A DNA stretch of 43,483 nt from Muribaculaceae bacterium. GTDB taxonomy: Bacteria > Bacteroidota > Bacteroidia > Bacteroidales > Muribaculaceae. Of this stretch, positions 16,705 to 25,390 are shown piece after piece. Each line of letters opens with the position of its first letter. Positions within the stretch are counted from its first letter, which is position 1. A program made the position numbers and the translations under genes. Under the pieces are notes generated by a model, which saw only the letters and a list, made by a program, of their open reading frames with translations, made no database searches and was not told the DNA's origin. The stretch is from contig JAFLTV010000019.1 of the NCBI GenBank assembly GCA_022509105.1, forward strand, positions 1 through 43,483, given 5' to 3'.

Positions 16705-18414
16705 CTATTCAATGGCTCTGATTTCATCTTCAAACGATTGGGGATTGATGGCTCGTTTTTTTGTTTTCGACCGATAAGTGTAGACAGTCGACAATGAGCA
16801 TCTAAGGAATTTTGCAATCTTTTCACTGTCTGTTATTCCAATCCTTATCAACGCATAAATCCGCAATTCAGTGTTGAGGCTTTCCCCGCTCCGGATATCA
16901 AATCTATAATCAGGCTTTAGGAGAGTATTAAACTTATCGATGAAATCGGGGAAGATATTGAGGATAGCTTCATCGAATTTATCATAGAAATCATCGAGTA
17001 TCTTATTCTCAAGGTCGGTGGAGTCGATTTTTTTCAAGAGAGCCTTTGTATTGCCCTGCGCAGCCATCACTCTCAGGCTCTGATGGTATTGCTGAAGATG
17101 AGAAATCGCAAGAGAGCAATATTGCATAAACAGGCCTGCATATTCCTCCTTGATGAGATTGGAGCTTTTGAGTTGCTCGTTGGCCATCGTCACCTCTTCA
17201 TTCATGGATTTCAATTTCTCAGAGAGTCTTGAAACCTCCTCGAGCATACGCTTATTGTTGCTGTTGACTTTTTTTACCTTAAGAAACTGAAGAATCGTGA
17301 ATATAATAATGAGAACCAAAACGGCGGCCAGAATGCTTATTGAAATCACAAGGCCGCGCAGTTTGCCCGTGAGCTGCTCCTGATGCTGATGGTAGGCACC
17401 GCCGATCACCGGGAGCATGCGGCTTGACTGAGCATTCCTCATTCGCGCGGAAAAATAATTGGCGTCGGAGAAACTTTGACGCAGATATCTGTCGGCCCTT
17501 TCGATATCTCCTTCTTCATAACAGATTGTCGCGAGTTCACGTATCGCCATGTTTTCTTTTATAGAACCACGGATATCAGAAATCACACTCTCGGCCAGAT
17601 AATGCTGATAGAGATCTTTTTGTCCGGTGGTTTTATAGATAAAAGCAAGAATAGAAGCCAGAATTGAATAATTCCTTTCTCCTCTCTTAAATTCACCGAT
17701 TTTGTTCAGAAGCAGCTCTTCAGCCTCCTTGGCTTTATTTTCGCGGATGAGGTCGTCAGCTTTATTGATGACAAAAACCGGATCTGTGGGACTGCTTACA
17801 GACGTGACGGAATCATTGTATAAAGTGCGGAGGATTTCTGCCTCACGGGCATATTCTCCATCTGTTGCATATTCAATTTGATACTGATAAAGATCGCAAT
17901 AAGCCGAATAATAATCCCTCAAAAGGAGTGAATCAAGTTCTGATGAATTTATTTCGGAAAGTTGGGCCGCAGCTTCCCCGAATAAACCGGCATGCGCGGC
18001 AATATCAGCCTTTTTTATCCATAGCCGGATGGTCTTATCCCTGTCGGCTTTCACTACGGGATTTTCAAGATTCAGATTGATATAACCGAGAGCGGAATCG
18101 CTTACGAAAGACTCATATTCCTCAATCAGACGGTCGGTTATTTCCGATTTCCTAAGATTATCATTTTCCCGGTGAAGCAAAGATTTAAGCAGATCTATTC
18201 TTTTCTGTTTCTCCTCCTGATAATCACCGCTTTTTTCAATCTCGGCATCAATTTCTGCATATATATCCTCGAGATTGTCAATTGATTTTCCCTTTTCAGA
18301 GTGGCTGCAAGCATAGAACAAGGATATCAGGAGCATGAAAACCGGGCAGAAGATAATCAGGCGGTATCGGCCAGAGAAAATTTTATTGAAAATCGGAGAT
18401 TGAGAAATTTTCAT
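16705..18414 (-). CDS. SusR-like membrane-anchored regulator (DUF6377 type)
   Basis: A 569-residue regulator. An N-terminal hydrophobic segment with a lipobox-like FYAC (Cys36) is followed by a helical TPR-like region (about 45-340). Next come a clear membrane helix near 352-376 (GLVISISILAAVLVLIIIF), a coiled coil (about 380-420), and a C-terminal domain with a helix-turn-helix near 516-555 (ITDSEKIAKFLRCSLSTV). This arrangement matches SusR of the Bacteroides starch system, which senses maltose or larger maltodextrins and activates sus genes. Its position just upstream of susC on the same strand supports that role. It begins 16 bases after the AlkZ-related gene and may share its transcript. 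Confidence 0.85.
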   Translation of the reverse strand: MKISQSPIFNKIFSGRYRLIIFCPVFMLLISLFYACSHSEKGKSIDNLEDIYAEIDAEIEKSGDYQEEKQKRIDLLKSLLHRENDNLRKSEITDRLIEEYESFVSDSALGYINLNLENPVVKADRDKTIRLWIKKADIAAHAGLFGEAAAQLSEINSSELDSLLLRDYYSAYCDLYQYQIEYATDGEYAREAEILRTLYNDSVTSVSSPTDPVFVINKADDLIRENKAKEAEELLLNKIGEFKRGERNYSILASILAFIYKTTGQKDLYQHYLAESVISDIRGSIKENMAIRELATICYEEGDIERADRYLRQSFSDANYFSARMRNAQSSRMLPVIGGAYHQHQEQLTGKLRGLVISISILAAVLVLIIIFTILQFLKVKKVNSNNKRMLEEVSRLSEKLKSMNEEVTMANEQLKSSNLIKEEYAGLFMQYCSLAISHLQQYHQSLRVMAAQGNTKALLKKIDSTDLENKILDDFYDKFDEAILNIFPDFIDKFNTLLKPDYRFDIRSGESLNTELRIYALIRIGITDSEKIAKFLRCSLSTVYTYRSKTKKRAINPQSFEDEIRAIE

Positions 18415-18430
18415 AGTTTCAAGAGGGATG

Positions 18431-19174
18431 TTATTGGAGTAAAGAGAGTAAAGATTTGCGTGATGCAGCCGGCCAATTATCCTTCATCCGGGAAACAACA
18501 GTTTCCAGAGATTCTTCCGGAGATTTATCGGATGGCAGGATAAGGTCAGATCCGAAAGTCAGTTCAGGAGTGGAGTAGGTGGCCACTCCCCAACCGTAGC
18601 GTTCACCCTTCTTTGTGCGTTTATACACAAAATCAGAGATTATGATCCAACCGCCCATCTGCAATCTTTGAAGCGGTCCCTCAAGACTTTTACGCTTTGC
18701 CGGTTTAAAAGCGGTGTTTTCCGGGTCGGGAATATCGTTCCATTCCCGTTTTGTATCGCCCCCTCCGAAAATATAAGCTTTCAAATCAGTGGAGGAGAGA
18801 CCTTCGTTTTCACGTATAATGTCGAGGAGGAGTTCCTCGGTAGATTCCGGTTTTACAGGATATGTCTTGCGGCGATAGTTGAGAAAATCAGGCAGAAGCT
18901 CGAGAGCTACAAAACCTGCTTTACGGCGAAAGAATTTACCGTAGGCTGTGGTGTGACGTCTCACCACCGGACCCTTCCACTCCCAGCAACCCTCATCATA
19001 GTTGCCTCCGAAAAGCATCCCGGGAGCACACATCTCCTCAACAGATAGTCCACGGATATTATTCGGAAAGAACGGAAGAATGCCGAATTTCACGGCAGCC
19101 TCTTCCAAAGTCTCCCGGCTGTCGATTAGAAAGCCCGGTCTCCTCTTGAACAACTTATTTAAAATATCGCCCAT
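18431..19174 (-). CDS. AlkZ-related (YcaQ-like winged-helix) protein
   Basis: A 247-residue soluble protein. The blocks WEWKG (64-68), YGKFFRRKAGF (78-88), LEGPLQRLQM (164-173), ISDF (179-182) and YGWG (193-196) match my recollection of AlkZ-related proteins, distant relatives of the interstrand-crosslink glycosylase AlkZ/YcaQ. I cannot confirm the catalytic QxQ/QxD motif of true AlkZ and see none, so glycosylase activity is doubtful. It is short compared with AlkZ (about 400 residues). It precedes the SusR-like gene by 16 bases on the same strand, an odd partner for a sugar regulator. Confidence 0.65.
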   Translation of the reverse strand: MGDILNKLFKRRPGFLIDSRETLEEAAVKFGILPFFPNNIRGLSVEEMCAPGMLFGGNYDEGCWEWKGPVVRRHTTAYGKFFRRKAGFVALELLPDFLNYRRKTYPVKPESTEELLLDIIRENEGLSSTDLKAYIFGGGDTKREWNDIPDPENTAFKPAKRKSLEGPLQRLQMGGWIIISDFVYKRTKKGERYGWGVATYSTPELTFGSDLILPSDKSPEESLETVVSRMKDNWPAASRKSLLSLLQ

Positions 19175-19221
19175 CTATTGTTTAAATCCATGAAATTCAA
19201 GCATGATTCATTTTGGATGTG

Positions 19222-19229
19222 CAAATTTA
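19222..19229 (-). promoter_or_regulatory. Possible -7 box for the AlkZ-related gene
   Basis: On the minus strand TAAATTTG matches TAnnTTTG, 48 bases before the ATG at 19174. No TTTG partner stands at the expected distance, so this is a weak call. Confidence 0.35.
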
Positions 19230-19362
19230 GAATTTTTCCCATAAAAAGAAGTATAAATGGGAAAATTTCCTATCAATACCAAAAAACAGTAAGGCTGCTA
19301 AGGAGGATATATTCTTGCAAATTGATTGTTAAGAACGTAATTTTCACTGCCTGACGATATTA

Positions 19363-19397
19363 TTTGACTACCACTTCAATAAAAAGTATTATCTTTG
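19363..19397 (+). promoter_or_regulatory. Promoter of the hybrid sensor-regulator gene
   Basis: TATCTTTG at 19390-19397 is a perfect -7 box. TTTG at 19363-19366 lies 23 bases upstream, at the long end of accepted spacing. The ATG at 19418 would follow a leader of only about 16 bases. Confidence 0.6.
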
Positions 19398-19417
19398 CTT
19401 TCTGGAAATCCTAATAC

Positions 19418-22150
19418 ATGATGAAAAAAATATATCTACTGCCATTAATGATGATGGCTGCGCTGCTTTTAGGGTGTGGGGATGAGGAAAAATATAGAAT
19501 CGGAGTCTCACAGTGTAGCAGTGATGACTGGCGTTCGAAGATGAACGAGGAATTGCTCCTTGAGGCAATGCTCCATAACGATGTGGAGGTTGAAATCCGG
19601 TCGGCCGAGGATGACAGCGAGAAGCAGATAAAGGATATCAAATATTTTGTCGACAACGGCTTTGATATGCTCATAATTGCTCCTAATGAAGCTGAGGCCC
19701 TGACTCCTGTGATCAGAGACGTATATAAAAAGGGGATGCCGGTGATTATATTCGACCGCAATATCAATGACACCACCTATACCCAGCATATAGGAGTGGA
19801 CAATGTGGGAATGGGTCGTGCGGCAGCAAATTATGCGAAAAATTTAGTGTCGGATTCCATAAGGGTGATGGAAATCTACGGACTCCGAGGCTCTACACCC
19901 GCTGATGAAAGGAGCCGGGGATTTACAGAGGTGATTACAAAAGAAAAAGGAAGGATTGTAGCACGAGCGGAAGCCGACTGGCGAAAGGAAAAAGCCGAGA
20001 TTGTGGCCGAATCCTTGCTTAGACAACATCCGGATGTGAATCTAATATTCGCACACAACGACCGTATGGCGATCGGAGCCTCCGAAGTGGCAAAAGCCAT
20101 GGGCAGGAAAGATATCAAAATCATAGGGGTTGACGCAGCTCCCTCTATCGGATTAAAAGCTGTGGATGAAAGGATTATAGACGCTACGTTCCTATATCCC
20201 ACAGAGGGCCATAAGATTCTAAGGGAAGGAATAAATATTCTCAAGGGTAAGCCTTATCAAAAAGAGGTGATGTTGCCGCTCTCTTCGGCTGTTGATAATA
20301 CAAATGCCGATATTCTTCTCTTGCAGAATGAAGTGGTGGTGGAAGACACTCAGAAAGTGAAGACACTTAAAGCAAGACTTGATGACTATCTGACCAGGCA
20401 TCAGGCTCAAAACTATCTTTTTTATGCTGTGATCGTCATTCTGATACTTCTCTTCGGATTTCTTTTCCTCGTTTTGAGGACATTCTGGCAACATCGCCGA
20501 CATCAGGAGGCTCTTATGCGTCAGAACAAGCTGCTCGAAGAGGAACGCGACAAACAGAAAGAACTGAATGAGCGTCTTGAGGAGGCGACACAGTCAAAGC
20601 TTGTATTTTTCACTAACGTTTCCCATGACCTCCGCACTCCGCTCACGCTCATAGCAGAACCGGTGGCTCAACTCAACCGGGCTTCTAATCTTGATGCAAG
20701 CCAGCAAACCTTGGTGAAGATTGCCGATAAGAACGTGAAGATACTCCATCGTCTTATCAATCAGATTCTGGATTTCCGGAAATACGAGAATAATAAATTG
20801 CAACTCGTGCTCTCTGAAGTGGATATGCGCAAGATGATAGCCGACTGGATGGAATCATTTTATGCAGTGGCAAGAAAAAGAGACATAAAGCTCAACCTTG
20901 AAGCTCCGGAGGGCGAGGCTCCCATAGCGATGGCCATTGATGTGGAAAAGATTGAAAGAGTATTTTTCAACCTACTCTCCAATGCTATCAAATACAGCAA
21001 GGATAACAGCACAATCATAGTTTCCTTCCATATTGAAAAAGAAAAGTTTATTTTAAAAGTGGCTGATGAAGGGGAAGGAATAAGCGCCCAAGATCTCGGG
21101 AATATCTTCGACCGTTTCTTCCAGGTTGAAAAAGTGAGGCCCCATGGCTCGGGCATCGGTCTTTCACTTGCCAAAGCATTTGTCGAGCTTCACGGCGGAG
21201 GGATAACTGTAGAGAGCGAATTGGGGAAAGGTTCTGTTTTTACAGTGAGCCTCCCTGTGAAACACGTTTCCAGTGAAATTGCTGCTGTAAAGTCTTCGAT
21301 TGAAGAAGAAGACGTGAAATCAGAATTGGAAGATATCGATTCGGAGGTGGTTTTCAGCGATGATAAACCTCTACTGCTTGTGATAGACGATAATAAGGAT
21401 ATCCGGGAGATGGTGACTGAACTAATGAAGGATGATTACAATATCCTCACGTCGCCCAACGGGAAAGAAGGTATAAAGAAAGGAATAAAATATGTGCCCG
21501 ACCTTATAATCTGCGATGTGATGATGCCGGGCATAGATGGTATGGAGACATGCCAGCGTCTGAAATCGGAACAGCCTACGAGCCATATCCCGGTGTTGAT
21601 GCTTACGGCCTGCAGCATGGATGAACAGAGGGTGCAAGGTTTTGACAGCGGCGCCGACGGATATCTTGCGAAGCCCTTCTCGACTGCCGTGTTGAAATCT
21701 CAGGTAGCATCATTGATAGCCAACAGAAGAAGAATTCAAGACCTTTATGGCAAAAACGGGCTGCCTGCTGCCTCCGGACAACCTTTGCCAAACAGCAAGC
21801 CGATGCAAACCAAGGCAAATGAGATAGACAATGATTTCTACAACCAATTCCTTGCTCTTTTTGATAAAGAGATGAACAATCCGGACCTGAATGTAGAGAG
21901 CCTTGCTTCGCGTCTGGGTTTCGAACGCACCCAGTTCTATCGTAAGATCAAGGCCATCACAAATTATTCGCCTGTGGAGCTCATGCGCAATCTGCGACTT
22001 AAAAAAGCCCGGACATTATTGACATCGACAGATAAGACAATAAGTGAAATATGCTATGAGGTAGGCTTCTCAACTCCGGCCTACTTTACAAAATGCTATA
22101 AGGAGGCCTACGGGGAGACACCCTCCGAAACACGCTCCTCCTTATCGTGA
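19418..22150 (+). CDS. Hybrid two-component sensor/AraC regulator with sugar-binding periplasmic domain
   Basis: A 910-residue HTCS. A signal with LLLGC (Cys20) leads into a LacI/ribose-type periplasmic-binding domain (about 27-310). A membrane helix spans 334-354. HisKA has phospho-acceptor His403 (VSHDLRTPL). The ATPase domain has the N-box FFNLLSNAIKY and DEGEGIS at 550-556. The receiver has Asp700 (IICDVMMPG) and Lys752. The AraC-type DNA-binding domain spans about 815-905. This is the architecture of the fructose-sensing regulator of the Bacteroides levan locus. Its position directly before susC, susD and a GH32 enzyme supports activation of the fructan genes on binding fructose. Confidence 0.95.
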   Translation: MMKKIYLLPLMMMAALLLGCGDEEKYRIGVSQCSSDDWRSKMNEELLLEAMLHNDVEVEIRSAEDDSEKQIKDIKYFVDNGFDMLIIAPNEAEALTPVIRDVYKKGMPVIIFDRNINDTTYTQHIGVDNVGMGRAAANYAKNLVSDSIRVMEIYGLRGSTPADERSRGFTEVITKEKGRIVARAEADWRKEKAEIVAESLLRQHPDVNLIFAHNDRMAIGASEVAKAMGRKDIKIIGVDAAPSIGLKAVDERIIDATFLYPTEGHKILREGINILKGKPYQKEVMLPLSSAVDNTNADILLLQNEVVVEDTQKVKTLKARLDDYLTRHQAQNYLFYAVIVILILLFGFLFLVLRTFWQHRRHQEALMRQNKLLEEERDKQKELNERLEEATQSKLVFFTNVSHDLRTPLTLIAEPVAQLNRASNLDASQQTLVKIADKNVKILHRLINQILDFRKYENNKLQLVLSEVDMRKMIADWMESFYAVARKRDIKLNLEAPEGEAPIAMAIDVEKIERVFFNLLSNAIKYSKDNSTIIVSFHIEKEKFILKVADEGEGISAQDLGNIFDRFFQVEKVRPHGSGIGLSLAKAFVELHGGGITVESELGKGSVFTVSLPVKHVSSEIAAVKSSIEEEDVKSELEDIDSEVVFSDDKPLLLVIDDNKDIREMVTELMKDDYNILTSPNGKEGIKKGIKYVPDLIICDVMMPGIDGMETCQRLKSEQPTSHIPVLMLTACSMDEQRVQGFDSGADGYLAKPFSTAVLKSQVASLIANRRRIQDLYGKNGLPAASGQPLPNSKPMQTKANEIDNDFYNQFLALFDKEMNNPDLNVESLASRLGFERTQFYRKIKAITNYSPVELMRNLRLKKARTLLTSTDKTISEICYEVGFSTPAYFTKCYKEAYGETPSETRSSLS

Positions 22151-22183
22151 GGCACAGATTATAATAATTGTTGCATAAAATAT

Positions 22184-22230
22184 AAAAGATGTTGTAAGTC
22201 GCTAATTTTATAGCACTTGCAACATCTTTT
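22184..22230 (+). terminator. Long hairpin after the HTCS gene
   Basis: Bases 22184-22204 and 22211-22230 form an imperfect stem of about 20 bp around a 6-base loop. It begins AAAAGATGTTG and ends CAACATCTTTT, with one G-U pair and one bulge. It starts 33 bases past the HTCS stop and ends in TTTT, so it can terminate the regulator transcript before the fructan operon. Confidence 0.75.
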
Positions 22231-22299
22231 ATATTCATAATATATAATGGAGAGTAATTTCGCGGCAAAGAAAATTTTTCTAACCAATCATTTTAACAC

Positions 22300-25200
22300 A
22301 TGAAAAAATTACTCTCAAGTGCAATGTTGTTAGTCCTCTCCGGGCTGACTATGCAAGCATGGGCAGACATCACCGTTTCGGGTACGGTAGTGTCTCGTGC
22401 TGATGACGAACCCCTCATCGGGGCTACCGTCATGTGTGCCTCGACAAGTAAAGGTACAGCTACAGATATCGACGGTAATTTCACTCTTACTGTTCCCGAC
22501 GGAGCAGAACTAACAGTTTCCTATGTCGGGTTTCAGACAAAAACAGTGAAGGCGGAACCCTCCATGATGATTTATCTGGATGAAGATTCCGAACTTCTTG
22601 ACGAAGTGGTTGTGATCGGTTATCAGACTATCCGCAAAGCAGACTTGACAGGAGCTGTTTCCGTCATGGATATGAAGGAGCCGATGAGCCAGAACACCGG
22701 TAATGTCCTTAACTCAATGTCAGGCAAGCTCCCCGGTGTGAATATCGTTCCTGATGCTGCTCCCGGTGGCGGCGGTTCCATTCGCGTCCGCGGTATGTCG
22801 ACTGCCAACTCCAGCAACGAACCCCTTTATATTATTGATGGTGTGGCCACTTCAGAAGGTCTCAATGGCATTAACCCGAGCGATATCGAGACACTTCAGG
22901 TTTTGAAAGATGCGGCTTCAGCCTCTATCTATGGTTCGCGTGCTGCAAACGGTGTTATCATCATTACAACCAAACATGGCAAAGGCGACCGTCTGAACGT
23001 GACCCTTAATTATTCTTTATCCGCACAGACAATAGCCAAGCGTTACAAGATGCTCGACACAGAAAGCTGGGGACAGGCCTGGTGGATTGCCAAGCAGAAT
23101 GCCGGTCTGACACCTCCGGGCAATGACTACCTCGCCGGAATCTACGGCACGGGCAACACTCCTCAGATGCAGCAATTTATAGGCGGAAATTCAAATTTCC
23201 CCGTAGCCAACACCGACTGGCAGGATGAAGTTTACCGCACTGCATGGACAAACAACCTGACTGCAACTGTCACCAATAACACTGAAAAAGGTTCTGTTCT
23301 TTTCTCAATGAACTACATCAATCAAGATGGTAATATTATCGACACATATTATCGTCGTTATTCCGCACGTGTGAATTCTCGTTTCGACTTCAACAAATAT
23401 ATCACTATTGGAGAGAACCTTATGGTGTCTTATTGGAAAAACCGTGGAACCGACGTAGCCGGCGACCGTGGTATTCCTGTATTGGCTCTTGAAATGCTGC
23501 CTGCAATCCCTGTGAAAGGTCTCGACGGCAGCTGGGCAAACCCGATGAGCCTTGTGGGTATTGACTATGCCAATCCGATGTGGCTGCTCCATAACACAAG
23601 GGATAACAACAGTACATCATGGCGTATTCTCGGCAACGCATTCCTGGAAGTTCATCCTGTGGAAGGTCTTACATTGAAGACCAATCTTGGTATTGAACAT
23701 GTTCAATATCTTTCGACTACTCTTACCCGCAAGATGGACGCCAACGACCAGACTTATGCAAGCAACGGCTATGGCCAGGGCGACACCTGGACTTGGACAA
23801 ACACCGCCAATTATAACAGAACATTCAACGACCTTCATCACTTGACAGCTCTCGTGGGTACGGAAGCTATCCAATACACAAACCGAACTCTTGATGCAAC
23901 ACGCCAAGGCTACATTTCAGAAGATGCAGACTTCATGCAGGTTGGCGCGGGCACTACAGTGTGGGGTGCCGGCGGCGGAAAGAGCGCATGGTCAGTATTC
24001 TCAGTATTTGGAAAAGTTGACTATAACTTCGACGACCGCTACCTTGCTTCATTCACAATCCGTCATGACGAAAATTCACGTTTTGCAAAAGGAAAACGCG
24101 GTGGCACATTCCCGGCATTCTCTCTTGCATGGCGTCCGTCAGCCGAACCCTGGTTCCCCAAAAACGATGTTCTTTCAGATTTCAAGATCAGATATTCATG
24201 GGGACAGAACGGTAACGCTGCAATACCCGACCTTTATCCGGCCTATACAACCTACAGATATGGCACAGCCAATGGTTCATACGATATGGAAGGCACAGGA
24301 AGCGGAGCGTCTTCAGGTATCACTAAAGCTTACACCGGAAATCCTGATCTGACATGGGAAACCACTACTCAGAACAACATCGGTTTTGACCTTTCATTCC
24401 TCGGAGGCTCAGTATCACTTTCAGGCGACTTCTTCATCAAAAAGACACGCGACATGCTCACAACTCCTCCTGTTTTGAATGTTGCAGGTGAAAACGCCGG
24501 AGTCTGGATGAACACAGGTTCTATGAAAAATATCGGTTGGGAATTGACTCTCGGTTACACAAGCCCATATTACGGAGACTTCTCCTGGACAGGCAATATC
24601 AACGTTTCCCAATATAAGAACAAACTTCTTTATCTTAACAACCAGGATTCATATCTGGGAGGAAACACACGTCTTATCCCGGGCAAGCCGATGGGAGTTT
24701 ACTGGGGTTATGTTTGCGACGGCATCTTCCAGAACGAAGAACAGGTTGCCAACCATGCAACTCAGACCGGAGCAGCACCGGGTCGTCTCATCTATAGAGA
24801 CCTTAACGGCGACGGCGTTATAAACGACGACGACCGCTGCATCATCGGTAACCCGAACCCGGATCTTTCCCTCGGTCTTAACCTTGCTTTCAGATATAAA
24901 GGCTTTACTCTCGACATGTTCTTTGCCGGCGACTTCGGTCAGGATATCTACAACGATATGAAGAGAGTGCTTTACTTCATGAGCACAAACACAGGTCTTT
25001 CAAACCGTGCAAGCGACATCATTTCAAAAGCATGGAGTCCTTCAAATCCAAACGGAAAGGTTCCGGCACTTACAACTGAAGACAATAATAATGAAACACG
25101 TTTCTCTTCCTATTTCCTCGAAAACGGTTCTTACATGAAGATGAAGTATCTCAAGCTTTCTTATTCATTGCCAAACCAATGTATCGAAAAATGGGCACAG

Positions 25201-25362
25201 AACCTCGATGTCTTCTTCCAGGTTGAAAATGTGTTTACAATGACAAAATATTCAGGACTTGATCCGGAACTTCTTCCTTCCGATTATGGTGTATGTCTGT
25301 TTGACAATGGTGCTTATCCGCGTCCACGTTCATTCACATTCGGAGTAAACGTAACCTTCTAA
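22300..25362 (+). CDS. SusC-family TonB-dependent transporter (fructan locus)
   Basis: A 1020-residue outer-membrane transporter. It has a signal peptide ending MQAWA, a carboxypeptidase-regulatory-like domain (DITVSGTVVSRADDEPLIGA), the TonB-box-like LLDEVVVIGYQ and a plug with IRVRGMSTANSSNEPLYIIDG. The barrel ends in a terminal Phe (GVNVTF). It should import fructo-oligosaccharides released at the cell surface. It is the first gene after the fructose-type HTCS and is followed 28 bases later by its SusD partner. I see no clear TAnnTTTG promoter in the 69 bases after the preceding hairpin; an HTCS-activated promoter may lack it. Confidence 0.95.
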   Translation: MKKLLSSAMLLVLSGLTMQAWADITVSGTVVSRADDEPLIGATVMCASTSKGTATDIDGNFTLTVPDGAELTVSYVGFQTKTVKAEPSMMIYLDEDSELLDEVVVIGYQTIRKADLTGAVSVMDMKEPMSQNTGNVLNSMSGKLPGVNIVPDAAPGGGGSIRVRGMSTANSSNEPLYIIDGVATSEGLNGINPSDIETLQVLKDAASASIYGSRAANGVIIITTKHGKGDRLNVTLNYSLSAQTIAKRYKMLDTESWGQAWWIAKQNAGLTPPGNDYLAGIYGTGNTPQMQQFIGGNSNFPVANTDWQDEVYRTAWTNNLTATVTNNTEKGSVLFSMNYINQDGNIIDTYYRRYSARVNSRFDFNKYITIGENLMVSYWKNRGTDVAGDRGIPVLALEMLPAIPVKGLDGSWANPMSLVGIDYANPMWLLHNTRDNNSTSWRILGNAFLEVHPVEGLTLKTNLGIEHVQYLSTTLTRKMDANDQTYASNGYGQGDTWTWTNTANYNRTFNDLHHLTALVGTEAIQYTNRTLDATRQGYISEDADFMQVGAGTTVWGAGGGKSAWSVFSVFGKVDYNFDDRYLASFTIRHDENSRFAKGKRGGTFPAFSLAWRPSAEPWFPKNDVLSDFKIRYSWGQNGNAAIPDLYPAYTTYRYGTANGSYDMEGTGSGASSGITKAYTGNPDLTWETTTQNNIGFDLSFLGGSVSLSGDFFIKKTRDMLTTPPVLNVAGENAGVWMNTGSMKNIGWELTLGYTSPYYGDFSWTGNINVSQYKNKLLYLNNQDSYLGGNTRLIPGKPMGVYWGYVCDGIFQNEEQVANHATQTGAAPGRLIYRDLNGDGVINDDDRCIIGNPNPDLSLGLNLAFRYKGFTLDMFFAGDFGQDIYNDMKRVLYFMSTNTGLSNRASDIISKAWSPSNPNGKVPALTTEDNNNETRFSSYFLENGSYMKMKYLKLSYSLPNQCIEKWAQNLDVFFQVENVFTMTKYSGLDPELLPSDYGVCLFDNGAYPRPRSFTFGVNVTF

Positions 25363-25390
25363 TCAATAACTTGCCAAAAAACAGAATAAG

